Positions 53,138-64,000 of a stretch of 64,000 bases of DNA are shown here, piece after piece. The translations under genes and the position numbers were made by a program. This stretch comes from Callaeas wilsoni. Taxonomy: Eukaryota > Chordata > Aves > Passeriformes > Callaeidae. How positions within the stretch are numbered: position 1 is the stretch's first letter; each line of letters starts with the position of its first letter. The stretch lies in the NCBI GenBank assembly GCA_013398955.1, contig VWPU01018628.1, forward strand, positions 62,001-126,000. Direction: 5' to 3'. The notes under the pieces are model-generated. The model saw only the letters and a list, made by a program, of their open reading frames with translations, was not told where the DNA came from and searched no databases.

Positions 53138-55714
53138 GTAAACTCTAGTTTCTAACCTGTGTCTTCAAATATCAATAGTAATATACATTGCACTAAACTA
53201 TGTGTACCCTTACACACTCCAAGTTATCACTACTGCATGAGAATCCTGCATACACTTATTTTACCTATACTTTACGGAAAATCTCAAAACCCTAGTTCTT
53301 CCAGCTTTTTGTTCCTGGGACTGATTTGCAGACATTCAGTGTTTGTATTTGCATCTTTTGACTTGCAGTCCCTGGCAGCTCCTAGGTGTATGGGAGCTGC
53401 CCGCAGCTAAGCTCTGACTTGCTGTTTGTATTCTGTGGAGTTTTGGCAGCAGTGGTACAGAGCAGATGGCAGGCTTTTCTCCTTTCTTTAAGATGCACCA
53501 ACCGACTTGGAGCTGTGGATGGCCATGAACCAGAGGCTGAATGCAACCAGTACAGGAGAGGGGGGCGGAAAAGCAACACACAAATGACCCCACTTCTGAC
53601 ACTTCATAAATCCCTGTCACTCACGTCTGAGTCGAGTTCCTCCCTGCTGCTCTGGATAAGAAAAGTGATTCTGTGACATCAGTAGAGATCAGCTACAAAG
53701 TCAAGTTTTGCTCAACTCTATATAAACACAAAATAAAGGAGAGGACAAAAATCAGCCTTTATCTTTCCTATAAAAACAAGTTCAAGTTCAGTTGCTAAAC
53801 CACTGGTAAACTTCATATCAGCCTTTCATACATTCATACATCAAAATGACAATATTTTCTTCTAATTGGAAGTAACACTTTCATCAGCTCCAATACTGCT
53901 ACTGATCTATATGGGTCTGCGTAAGAGAACCTGGGCCTCACATGCATATATTAAAGGTAAAATATTTTCAAATTTTCTGCCAAACCAATCTAAGTGAAAA
54001 GCTTCCTTCTGCCACATAAAAATGGCATTCAAATCCTGCATGCCTATGGCTGCAGGACAATATTAGCTGTGATTAAAAATTAATCTCTCATAGCAAAGTT
54101 TGTGCTTTTAAAATTTTCACAAGCTTAATTATTTACTTACATGTTTAATGAGCTTTAAATAACTGGATGACTCCTCATCCGTTGGTGTTATTGCAAATAT
54201 TCAAATTACCTGGAGCACCCTGTTTTATCTCTTTTCTCTTTGACAAGACTGGTTTCTAAACCATCAAATCAATATTTATCCTGAGGAAAAATGTAGTACC
54301 AAAGCAAATTTCAACAAGTTGCCATGTGAACAGAGAGAGAATAACTAATGTGAGTTATTGTTTATGCCAGTTCAGCCTTCACCCTCCCTTACACTTTCCT
54401 CCTACCTTTTTCCCTACAAAATGGACTTAATTTCTGCCTATGCCCAGCCTGTACAAACATCCTTCACCAGTTAATAGTAGCACACAAAGGTGGAGTCTGT
54501 GAAAGGATAAACCAGGGTGCCCTTAGCTGTATCACAGCTGTTTCATTCCAGACCAGTGTGAAAGCCTGGCTTATGCACATGAGGAGTTTGCTTTTTGAAG
54601 TCAGCAAATCACTGAATTGCTGGCTGCAAATATGTCGTAATTACTGCAAGACATTCCTCCATCTCCATAGACCATTATACTGCTGACTTAGAGCTTGTCG
54701 ACACAAGGAAGCTACTTCTTAGTAAGGAAGTTAATTTACAGCTTAGTACTATTCTTCTGTGGACACATTCAGTGTCCATGAAATAAACTACTGTTCATTC
54801 AAGCTTTAAGTGAATATTTGCTCAGGATCCAATCCCTGAAGACTATTCAGTTCAGTTTAGATCAGACTTGTGAGACCTAGTGAAGACTAATCAGCTGAAC
54901 ACACCAAAATACCCAGTTTTTAAAAAGTGATGAAAAAAGCTGGAAGAAAACTGTAGCATTCCTTCGAAGTTATGTTTTTCACCCATAGTAATCCATTCTT
55001 GATATGCCTCTGCAGCTTGCCAAACAGTTGGCAGGTTAACTGCTTGAAAGTTAACTCCTAAGCAGCCTAGGCAAAGGCTCTTGCTATATCACAGACACAC
55101 AGGCACACATAAGGTGCATTCTGCTGTTAGTCAGACAGCTGTTAACAGAACCATTACATTTTCAAAAGGAAAATGAAGCCTTCCTGGTGCTTCATTTCCT
55201 CTTCGATGCTGTGCTGCAAAATCCACTGGCCTTCTACCATCCCTTTCCTAAAATCAGGATTTCTTTGTCAACTAAACTGTTCTGACTGGTCTGGCTCTTC
55301 TATTTTGAGCTTAACTGTTCTACCCATCTGCTCAACTGTTCTACCCATCCCTTCTTTCCTGTTCAATTTGATGTCCCATCCTTTCTGAATTAACACTGAC
55401 TAAGGCAACCTTCCTGAAACATTACAAAATAAGACCTATATTCAGTGGGAAGTGGAAAATTTCAAGACATGGCAGCATGGTCTGAAAATATCCCTCTTCC
55501 AGTTGTATCAGTTACAAGTTTGGAATCATGAGGACAATGGTCTGACAGCTTGTCTTGGGGTGATTCTATGTCCATACTGTATTCTCCATCACCTGCTTGA
55601 TCTCTAGTGTACCTTTAATTTGAAAAGGGGGGAGAGAGAAACCGAGAGAACTCTTCAAAGCAGCCAGCTTGACCTTGCAACTAGAATGTTTGCATTTTCT
55701 CTCTCGATCTGACA
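53138..55714. other. Noncoding stretch between SINE and LTR
   Basis: No coding exon or interspersed repeat was recognised. A 21-bp-period tandem duplication lies at 55313-55349. Confidence 0.55.
55313..55349. repeat. Two-copy tandem duplication, 21-bp period
   Basis: AACTGTTCTACCCATC starts at 55313 and at 55334, with TGCTC completing the first unit. Confidence 0.85.
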
Positions 55715-56191
55715 ACTTTTGTGGGTTAGAAGAGTTTTGCTCTCTAGCTTCTTCGGCTCTCAGCGGAGAAGGGACTGCGATCTGCCTCAGCAGCTTCTGT
55801 TCCTTTCTGGACTGTTTTTGGCTTGCTTTTCATCTGAGCCCGGCTGTCATCTCCGGACCTGCTCGGCGGGACCCTCCAAGGGGGATCGTCGGACCCTGCC
55901 TGGCCGGCCCGGCCCAGCTCAGGACTGCAGGTTTTACCTACAGAAAGAACTCTAAAATCCATAGTCCTCTTTTAGGGGACAGGGGCGGAGGTTTCAATAT
56001 CCTTTTTTGCCCTGACAGCGGGGGACTCTATTTGTTAAATAAAAAGTTTTTTCCACTTTCATTTGAGAAATTATTTTCCCGAACTTGTGGGGGAGGTGCT
56101 GCCGGGGCCTGCTTGCCTGGCAGGCAGGAGAGAGAGAGAGAGACGCCCCTCTCGGGTTGTTTCCTCCTGGATTTGTGTCCAAACCGGCACA
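55715..56191 (+). mobile_element. Solo LTR of a passerine-type endogenous retrovirus
   Basis: A compact GC-richer block of about 475 bp in AT-rich surroundings. It has LTR layout: a GC-rich 5' part with CTGTTTTTGGCTTGCTTTTC and CATCTCCGGACCTGCTCGGC, then a polyadenylation signal AATAAA at 56038-56043 followed by a T-rich segment, then a GA-rich stretch and the terminus GTGTCCAAACCGGCACA. It resembles TguLTR5-type LTRs of zebra finch as I remember them. I see no gag, pol or env sequence on either side, so this is a solo LTR left by recombination. The 5' edge is approximate (TGTGGG at 55720 is one option) and no target-site duplication could be matched. The 194-codon frame across it (55669-56253) is not a retroviral gene. 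Confidence 0.65.
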
Positions 56192-57248
56192 CTGCTTCAA
56201 AGTATGTAGACTTAGATTTCATAAATATTTTGCACATGGGGCTGCCTTTTTGAGTGACTTGTAAGTAATAAAAGATAAAGCTTGAGCTCTCTTGCCAACA
56301 CTAGACTGTGACTAGAACAAATTCTTAAAGAGTCCCACACAGAGCCCCTGTGATTCTTGGATTTGCAGGTAAATTTTGATGCAAAAAGACAGAAGAAACT
56401 GTCTGATATAAATTACAATGAACATAATCTGATTTCTTCTGCCAGGAAAGCCAGGTGAGCCCTAGGCATAGTGCAGATCCCTTAAGAGTGTGTAAAAGAA
56501 GATAGGTTTAGGTCTATTCTGTACAAAGACCCTCAGTGCGCTACACCCTTACTCCTGACAAAAAAAAAAAAGAAAACAAAACCAAAACCAACACTTTGCC
56601 CAGGCTAAACAGGGGAAATTTAAAAAGAGTGTGAAGAGAAAGTTCCAAATAACTTACAGGAAGAAATGAAAGGATGTTCATCCCTTCTGCACGTGCACTT
56701 TTAAGCCTTGGGCAAGGCCATTGTTTTTGAAAGCAGAGGAGGTGCAGGTGGAGTTTGTAACTGTAGGTCTTTTTTCCATTCTCACAGGGATTTCATGTAC
56801 TGATGAACTACAGAACTCAGAGGGCAACAAAGGCTCCACCATAGCAGACAAAGCTGAAAATGCTGCTATTCTTGGGTGGGATCTTTTGATTGTTTTTAAC
56901 AACCTTTTTTGTTGTTATTCTCACAGTGACTGAGCAGAAGCATGTTGAATGCTTTCTAGAATAGGTGAAGGCATGCAAAGCAAAGCAAATCAATTTTTTC
57001 CATTTGGTGTATGTATGGAACAAAAAATGTTATGCTGTTAAATGCAACACATTACTGTCACCAAAGGTTTGGGCACCACTCAATTCAAGATGGCCCTATG
57101 ACCTAGAACAGGACAGAACTTCTTTTACAAAGTGTATATAGCTACTATTGAAACAAAAGCATAGCCCTCTGTCAGTGAAGAATCATCCTGACAGACAATC
57201 TTTGTAATCTACATTACCCACATCCCAGCCAGAAGACAATATCCCTCT
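56192..57248. other. Noncoding stretch between LTR and CR1
   Basis: No feature was recognised. It contains an A-rich run near 56562-56585 and scattered AATAAA motifs. Confidence 0.55.
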
Positions 57249-57600
57249 TCATATGTGGGAATCACAGAAAAAAGCTTCACAGAATAACAGAATAAGTAGA
57301 GTTGGAAGAGACCCTCAAGGATCATTTTAACTCCTGCGCTGCAGAGGACCGTCCCCAAGAGTCACACCATGTATCTGAGAGCATTGTCCAAACACTTGAA
57401 CTCTGTCAGGCTGGTGCTGGGACCACTTCCCTGGAGAGCTTGTTAGAGTGCCCAGCCACCCTCTTAGTGAAGAACCTTTTTCTAATATCCAACCTAAACC
57501 TCCCCTGACACAAGTTCAGGCCATTCCCTCAGGTCCTGTCCCTGGGCACCAGAGAGACAAAGGCAGTTCCTGCCCCTTCTCTTCCTCTCATGAGGAAGTT
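57249..57600 (-). mobile_element. CR1 LINE, 3' end fragment (antisense)
   Basis: The plus strand shows the reverse complement of the CR1 3' end: CACAGAATAACAGAATAAGT, AGTTGGAAGAGACCCTCAAGG, ATCATTTTAACTCCTGC, GTGCCCAGCCACCCTCTTAG, TGAAGAACCTTTTTCTAATA, TCCAACCTAAACCTCCCCTG and AGGCCATTCCCTCAGGTCCT. This subfamily extends farther into ORF2 than the copy at 47.8 kb. Confidence 0.95.
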
Positions 57601-59690
57601 TTACCAGTTTCTTCCTTCAGATATGTTCAGGTGAGGCAAGTTGTACTGGTACCAAAACATCTCCACAAAACCCTTTCATTCTTTTTTTTTCCAGGAAGAG
57701 GATTTTGCCTTACATTCTGCAAAGTTCCAGGTGACTCCAAGGGGGACATAGCTGTAAAGGCTGCTTGTGCACTTTACCATAACCCTTCTTAGCATGTTAG
57801 AGGCCAATGCAGAGAATTTCTTTGGTAGCAAGTGAAGAATGTCAAAAATCACTCATGAATAGAGAACCTCTACATTGTTTATTAAATAGAATTGCAGTAT
57901 GCAGTTCAGCAGCCAAACCCAGACTTCTTGAATCCATTTGCATTCATATATTTGTTATTAGTATCAGGCCTGTAAAAATGTATGTATTTCACCTGTCGTT
58001 GAATGCCACTGACATCAGCACATAGGACAATTCTCCTAGCCAAGACCCACATCCTGCATCTGAACTAGATCAAGCATCACATTTAAGATTCATATGTCAT
58101 ATAGTGAGGTAATGTAAAGGCAGGAACAATGTGTATCCCCCCTGCCGCGACAACTGAGTAGAAAAAGGAAGAACATATATTAAACCTACAAGTGATGTTT
58201 CTGTGGCATGGGCACTCTGCCTTCATTTGATCAATCCAGTATTTCCTTTAGGAACAGCTGAACTCATACAATTCCTGGTAAGGTATGGTGAGCTGTGATA
58301 ATTTCACATCAGTGTCAAGATGACTGAAATCAGGGAAACAAAGAGAAGGCTTAAGACTGCTTGATAAGGTCTGTATTGCATTGCAGGCGCTGGGGTAAAC
58401 TAAAAGAGCAGAGGTTCAGCCATATGATTCAGAATTTTATTCAGTTCAACACTAAAATGTCCAATTTATATTTTTTAATGGCAATCAGAAGAAAGAAAAT
58501 TACCCACACATTTCCAACTCCTAGATAGATGCATTTATTGTCTGTTTACTACCTAGAATTCTCAGCCTGCTGGGATTGTAAAGCTAAGTCTCAAACCCAG
58601 GCAGAGGCTTTCAGTTATTGCTAACAGGTAACCATATAAAAAAATAAGAGAACAGCATTTCTTACACAGAAAGAATTGTTATTTACATAGTGCCTAGAGC
58701 ATGCTACAGGCTCTGAGGGGAAAGTTAAATAACGAACATATGATGTAAAGCAATAATCCTGCTCTTACTGTAATAAAAATGAATGTGCTTGCTTCCCTAG
58801 GCACAAGGCTGGTCTCCACATTCGTTTTGCTACTGAACTAGCCATGTGTTTTAAAATTGCTATGCTGCAGAGGTTTGTTTTGTTTTCTTTTCTTTCACTA
58901 TTAAACCTCTCAGTTCCTGAGCCACATAACGGGAAGAGATTATTGAGTTCAGCACAGTTCTTAAAGTCAAAAATAGTTACTTCTCCAATAGGGAGGTCTT
59001 TTGTTCAGAGCACAAGGCTGTTTAGACAGTGTAGATCTGTAAGCTGTAAGGAACAATTAGTGCCAGAGAAATTAGCCTGTTCTTTTTGCTCATCAGTGTA
59101 TGTTACCATCTTGGCATGAAAAAAGAAAAGCTGCACAGTATTAACAGAAGAATTATTTAAAAGGTAAGACACACCCATAGCCAAGCTTCTGCAGTTCACT
59201 GATTGTGCTGACAAACCCCAAACAGTAGCTGGGCATGACCAAAAGACATCCTTTGAATGCTCTGCTCTCACAATCAAATGCAAGTGCATGTGTGCTTGCA
59301 GGTTCTCAATCTGTAGCATCTGTGTGCGCACTGCGGGACAGTCTGAGCATTTAATGCAAATTTAAAGGGAGCTCAGTTGAGAAAAGTACCCAGATGTCTG
59401 GCTTGTATAGAGAAATATTCTTAGTTTAAGCATATGTTGGACATCCATTTGAAAACAAAGAAACAGAGAACTCCATTTTTCTGAGAGAAGAAGGCTTATG
59501 TTACAACAATTAACTTCCACTTACCTTCTTTTTGACTTCACATTCTTCATGATATTTTGCTTTATTATTTTACCTCCATCCTGATGCAAAAGCATTTATT
59601 ATCATTTCATTTATTACATGTGATAGTTGCCACAACACATTTTATTGTTTGTACTATAGTAATGCATAAGACTTCTAGTTAGTAGTTGTT

Positions 59691-59728
59691 ACTTACACAT
59701 TACATTTGGTACTGTGTAAGTACCAAAT
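59691..59728. repeat. Overlapping alternative inverted repeats
   Basis: ATTTGGTAC (59704-59712) pairs with GTACCAAAT (59720-59728) over a 7-base loop. ACTTACACA (59691-59699) can instead pair with TGTGTAAGT (59713-59721), so the two hairpins are mutually exclusive. Confidence 0.85.
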
Positions 59729-61281
59729 ATGAACACAGTTATTGCAGCATATAAGAATTTTTCACATGTAATGCACTGTATTTGCAGACTGTGAACTCTA
59801 ATAAAAAATTAAGTCTCTTTAGCTCCATACTCAGCCTCATATATTTCATTAGATCATTTCAGAAATCTATTTATAAAATCTCAGTTACATGGCTGAAGTC
59901 TTAATTTCAGCCTGGAGAGGCTAATGGGGATATTCCTGCTAATGAGGAAAAAAATCTGACCAAAAAAAATCCCACACTCGAGATAAGAATGTGTCATTCT
60001 ATTTCCTAATGCTCAAAGGGAAGCTGAAAGTGAAGACTTAAGGATCCTAATTGCCGTGTTTACTGCACAGGACTTCTACATGAGGTATAACTGGAGTTCT
60101 TGCCTTTGTAGGCCAGACAATTAATATTCCATTAAACAGGGCTCCAATTACACTTGCAAGGAAGCTGAATTGGAAATCTGTGCTATTTTTAAAGACAATG
60201 CAGTTTACAATAAAATTCCAGCTCAACTGGCTTAGTTTCCAAGCTGACGAGACATGTCCAGTCTTGTCAGAAACATCAGAGGGGCACAAGCTTTCTACCC
60301 TCTGGTATAAAATATCCTTCTCAAGAACAGCTCTCTTAGAGTTTAAGCTGTCCAAATTAGAAATGTAAAACCACCTTAAAATACTGTAGGACAGGAACGA
60401 TGTTTGAAAGTGCTACGTGTCTACCTGATTTTCGACACAATCACTGTGAGACAGATTAGGAGATACACTTGCCTGAAGCACAGCATTTTCCACTGCTGCA
60501 GTCTGGGATTTCTAGCTGCAAGTCTGAGTCACCACTGAAGTGACACAAGAAGGGACAAAGATCTGGAGAGACAAAGAGTAAGGGCAGATGAGAAGAAAGA
60601 ATGGAAAGGAAGCGCAAAAAATACAAACACTCACAAGCACAGACTCAGAAGACAATCCATGATAGGCAGGGTCTTTTGAAAGAGACTGCAATACTAGCTC
60701 TGGTATGCTAGTCTTCAAAAGATTGTTTTATCTACACCAATTTTAGTTTGTAATTCTGTCCTCCCAAGCATGCTGACACTTCTTTAAAAGTATGAAAACT
60801 GTTTCTTCGCTGGTATACATGCAAGCCCACAGTTGCTACAAAATTCAGGAGACAATAAAATTGTGTGAATAATTGTAAATCAGATAATCTCGTTATTCCA
60901 CTAGGGACACAAAAATTACAGTTTTGGTAAACTTCGTATTCATGAGGAAGTCAGAAGATTCACTTTTATGTTTAATGGGCCCCCAGACGGTTCAGTACTT
61001 AGTAAACAGCAATTGTGCAGTTTCCTTTAAATATCCCTGAAGTGAAAGAAAACAAATGCAGGTGGAAAGTCTACATCAACAGCTGTGGGCAATGCAAGGG
61101 GAGGGGGAGGGGAAAACAACATCAAAGACTGTAAAGCTGATAGAATGGTTACATTCCTACCACCTCCCTTCATTTCCTATAGCAAATCAAAATATTTCTT
61201 CTCATTGTATTTGTGCTGTTTTGCAGCGTAGGGATGACCAGTAAACATCTGCATCCAGCAGCCTGGTAACAACAGAGTACT

Positions 61282-61312
<31 letters not shown>

Positions 61313-61330
61313 AGAGAGAGAGAGAGAAAG
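61282..61330. repeat. (GA)n microsatellite
   Basis: Two runs of GA dinucleotides (61282-61304 and about 61309-61327) interrupted by AAAAGG. Confidence 0.97.
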
Positions 61331-62685
61331 GGAGAAGGCAATCAGTGCTTTAGAAGTGGAGAAAAGAAAGTCTGTGAGGGGATAATGGGTGAGATTCCAG
61401 CGAAAAACACACCCAAAAAAACCCACAAGAAGGAGGGAAAATATCATAAGCATTTATAGCAAATTGCAAAGATGCTTGTAAGAGTGAGGAGACATTCTTC
61501 CTCTTTACTGCTTAATTTTACATTGCTGTCCAATATCATGGTTTCTGCGAGTGCATGCCACAGTTTAAATAGGTAAATAGGAGCAATCTGTACCTCATGA
61601 AAGAATAAAAATATTCGTTCATTTCTTTTGTAAGTGTTTAATGACAAACTGTACTTACATTTCCTTTATGGAGTGGTACACAAAAACCATGAATGTTTAT
61701 TATGTTACAAATGCTTGTATTAAGTTTCCTTCAATTTAGTCTCTTCTAGACCAAAGGAGGATTGCTATGTTGTGCTTTGAGATCTTATCTTTCTGTTAAG
61801 ACAGTTAAAAAGAAAAAAGCAATTTCAGTGTCAGAAATATCTACAAACACTTGTGAAACTGAGCTAGAAGTCCCCATGGATAATCCGTATCTTCAGTTCA
61901 CAGGTCTCTTAGGGTCACCTTTTCCATTCTTTATAGCATTGTCCTTGAAACATAGGTAGGAACAGTCGTGTTGTAAACACATACAATACAAAAGAACAAG
62001 CTCCTCACCTGATCTTGCTGGCTAATGACCAGCGGGTAAATTTATGGAATTAATACAAAAGGCCAAATTGAGACTGGGTAAATTTTACCTAGGGGAAGAA
62101 TGTATTTAAGCCTCCTCAAGCACAAAATTCAACCCAGCTGTAGGATTCACATCTGGTCTCAGTAAACACACTACAATGTACTTATTTTAGCTCTTTTAAA
62201 AATTGCTGTGCATGCCTCACCACTGTGGTTTTAACACTGTAGAGATATCCAGCTCTTACAGAGCAAGTAAACATTTCAGTTCGCTCCTAGAAAAGACCTC
62301 AGAAATGTATTCTTTTTACTGTTTTCTCCATCTTATAGTGCAAGCTCAGAAAAGAATGATTTCGTGTTGATCTGGAGGTTTTGTAAGTCTCTTTTGAGCA
62401 CTTATGGTTGATCCAAGATCAAAATTCTCAGTAGAAGTAATCCTTTCATGCTAAAATCCGTACAGTATTGCTGCAAGCTTTGTGCCCAACAGAAGACTCA
62501 TTCAGGCAGCGTTACCACTGGGACTACTGAAAATTACTTTGCAAGGTAATTGTGGTGCAGGACGGGCTTGCGTTACGCTTCTGCTAGCAGCGCTTAAAGG
62601 AAATGCAGAAGTATGGTTTACAGGATCGGAGGCGCTCTGCAGGAGCGGAAAGCGAGCGGCGCAGGCGGCGCACGCCCTGCGGCAG

Positions 62686-62701
62686 TGACCGGCAGTAACC
62701 C
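62686..62701 (-). promoter_or_regulatory. LXRE-like DR4 element, copy 1
   Basis: The minus strand reads GGGTTACTGCCGGTCA: half-sites GGGTTA and CGGTCA separated by four bases (CTGC). The mouse ABCA1 LXRE is AGGTTACTACCGGTCA and the human one AGGTTACTATCGGTCA, two and three mismatches away. The identity with copy 2 extends to 19 bp (62686-62704). LXR/RXR heterodimers bind this DR4 class. Confidence 0.6.
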
Positions 62702-63045
62702 CGCTCGCAGCCACCCTCGGCGAGCAGCGAAAACACGCGCTCCCCTTGCCAGCGTTTGGGATGAGCAAGCTCCACGGTATCCACAGTGCGAACACATAAC
62801 CTCTCGGCTGTAAAATAGGTGGTGGTCGTGGGAGCAGAGTGGGAGCCGAACTGACGAACGTAACACGCACCGGCTCCTGCTGCTCGGGATAGTCCGCGCC
62901 CTTCCTAGAGTGTCACTGCCACCTGCGTGGCTTCCTGGGGGAAAGGCTGGGGGCCTGGGGGGCACGGGGGCAGCAGATGGCCTCGGGGTGGGTGGCCGGA
63001 GGAGCAGGCTGCGGGAGCGCGGCAGCGCTCGGGACTCGGGCAGCC

Positions 63046-63061
63046 TGACCGGCAGTAACCC
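63046..63061 (-). promoter_or_regulatory. LXRE-like DR4 element, copy 2
   Basis: Identical to copy 1 over 19 bp (63046-63064), in the same orientation and exactly 360 bp away. The flanks are GC-rich but clearly different, so this is not a simple recent duplication of a longer block. Confidence 0.6.
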
Positions 63062-63670
63062 CGCCGCGAGCGCCGCCGCCAAGTAGGTGAAAAGTAACTC
63101 GGAGTCATCGCCCGCGGAAGCGCTTCCCCCGCCCCGCCTGGCCTGGGGGAGCGGGGGGGCTGCCCGGGGTGGGGGCAGGAAATGCAGGGGGGCAGAACAG
63201 AGGTAGAGACGGGGGATGGGCGACAGCGGAACAGGGAGTGCTGGTATCGTAGCACAAAGGAGCCAGCGTCCCCTCCTTCTGCCGATCCCTCTCCCCTCCC
63301 GAAACGCCTCGTCCATGGGGAAAAAAAGTGGTTGGTACGTGCGTTTGCTGGGGAGAAGGAGATGGGCGGGCCGGAGCCCCGTGCCTTCCCTTTCCTGCCC
63401 CCAACCGTCCCCTAGCTGCTGGGATGGGCGTGAGGGGTGCAAAGGGAGCCCCCCGGACAAAGGGAAGCACTGCTTTCCTTCCACCAGCTTCCTACCAGCG
63501 TCCTCCTCTCGGGAGACGTGCCGCTAGTGCGGGCTGCAGAAGTGCTGGGTGCTGCCACATCCCTCTCGGACACAAGTCGTGTTTCGGTCACATGTGCTGC
63601 TGCCGCTCAAACCCAGCCCCAGCCTCCGGGCAGCCGCGCACTGCGCCGAGCCTGGCACCAGCTGCGGCCG

Positions 63671-64000
63671 CCTTTCCTTTATGAGCCACTCTGTGTACAC
63701 CTTTATTATTAGCAATAAGGCTGTATTTAGTAACTTTAATAAATTATTGGTATTTGAACATATTTTCATCTCTAAGGTGACAGAGACAAGACAAACGGCA
63801 TCTCTTTAGACTTACTTTTCAGTTGTTGATGATCTCCCCTAAGGACTTTTGGATAATTCATGCTGCTTCTAACCCAGACAGGATCTGACTTCCATGTTAG
63901 TTTCCAGCATGTGAAAAAGAGTCATCAACTCTCACATACATGTAATAGTGAGCATATGTATGATTATATATATAATCAGCATCTTAGGTGCTAGACTTCA
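63671..64000. other. AT-rich right edge of the window
   Basis: CpG density falls off after about 63670. Nothing recognisable was seen apart from a TATATATAAT run near 63966-63976. Confidence 0.6.

Larger units (their letters stand above)
57601..62559. other. AT-rich noncoding stretch
   Basis: No coding exon was recognised. It holds a GA microsatellite (61282-61330) and a pair of overlapping small hairpins (59691-59728). Confidence 0.55.
62560..63670. promoter_or_regulatory. Second CpG island, candidate distal LXR-responsive promoter
   Basis: About 1.1 kb of CpG-dense sequence about 22 kb upstream of the 41-kb island. It contains two copies of a DR4 nuclear-receptor element closely matching the mammalian ABCA1 promoter LXRE (see 62686 and 63046). 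I see no TATA box and no recognisable first coding exon on either strand. In particular, the expected start of SLC44A1, the neighbour of ABCA1 in mammals, is absent. Long open frames on both strands follow from high GC and lack of stops. It may be an alternative ABCA1 first exon/promoter, an enhancer-like island or the promoter of an unrecognised transcript. Confidence 0.7.

Noticed and set aside
55669..56253. 194-codon plus-strand open frame
   Set aside because: It spans the solo LTR and its polyadenylation signal and resembles no retroviral or host protein.
62618..63484. 288-codon minus-strand open frame in the 63-kb CpG island
   Set aside because: Low-complexity Pro/Arg/Ser-rich translation without domains, with competing frames on the other strand. 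Best explained by high GC content.
62560..64000. First exon of SLC44A1, the mammalian neighbour upstream of ABCA1
   Set aside because: The expected N-terminal coding sequence (MGCCSS...) is not present on the plus strand in this region.

Overview
This is vertebrate nuclear DNA and almost certainly from a bird, probably a passerine. Coding sequence is a small fraction of the window. The recognisable repeats are CR1 LINE 3' ends, two tRNA-Ile-headed SINEs with a CR1-type tail (TguSINE1-like, a family I know from songbirds), and a solo retroviral LTR of passerine type. There are no bacterial operons, CRISPR arrays or functional tRNA/rRNA genes.

The one gene I can identify with certainty is the 5' part of ABCA1, the cholesterol/phospholipid exporter, on the minus strand. 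Four consecutive exons are readable: exon 2 (26317-26460, with the start codon at 26382-26380), exon 3 (20192-20285), exon 4 (16719-16860) and exon 5 (15723-15844). Every junction has a GT..AG intron and the reading phases agree (0, 1, 2, 1). Together they encode residues 1-141: the cytosolic N-terminus, the first membrane segment and the start of the large extracellular domain. Exon 6 was not found, so intron 5 probably runs off the left edge. ABCA1 is Z-linked in chicken, so this is probably Z-chromosome sequence.

Layout: 1-15722 is intron 5. 15723-26460 carries exons 5 to 2. 26461 to about 41.3 kb is the large first intron. At 41.19-41.93 kb lies a CpG island with a minus-strand TATA box, GC boxes, an octamer and a candidate noncoding exon 1. 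From 41.94 to 62.56 kb is AT-rich DNA with no supportable coding exon, carrying two antisense CR1 ends, a SINE fragment, a solo LTR and small repeats. At 62.56-63.67 kb is a second CpG island that contains the same 19-bp sequence twice, 360 bp apart. Each copy holds a 16-bp DR4 closely matching the LXR response element of the mammalian ABCA1 promoter.

The most interesting open question is which CpG island drives ABCA1, or whether both do, and whether the duplicated LXRE-like element makes the distal island a sterol-responsive promoter or enhancer.
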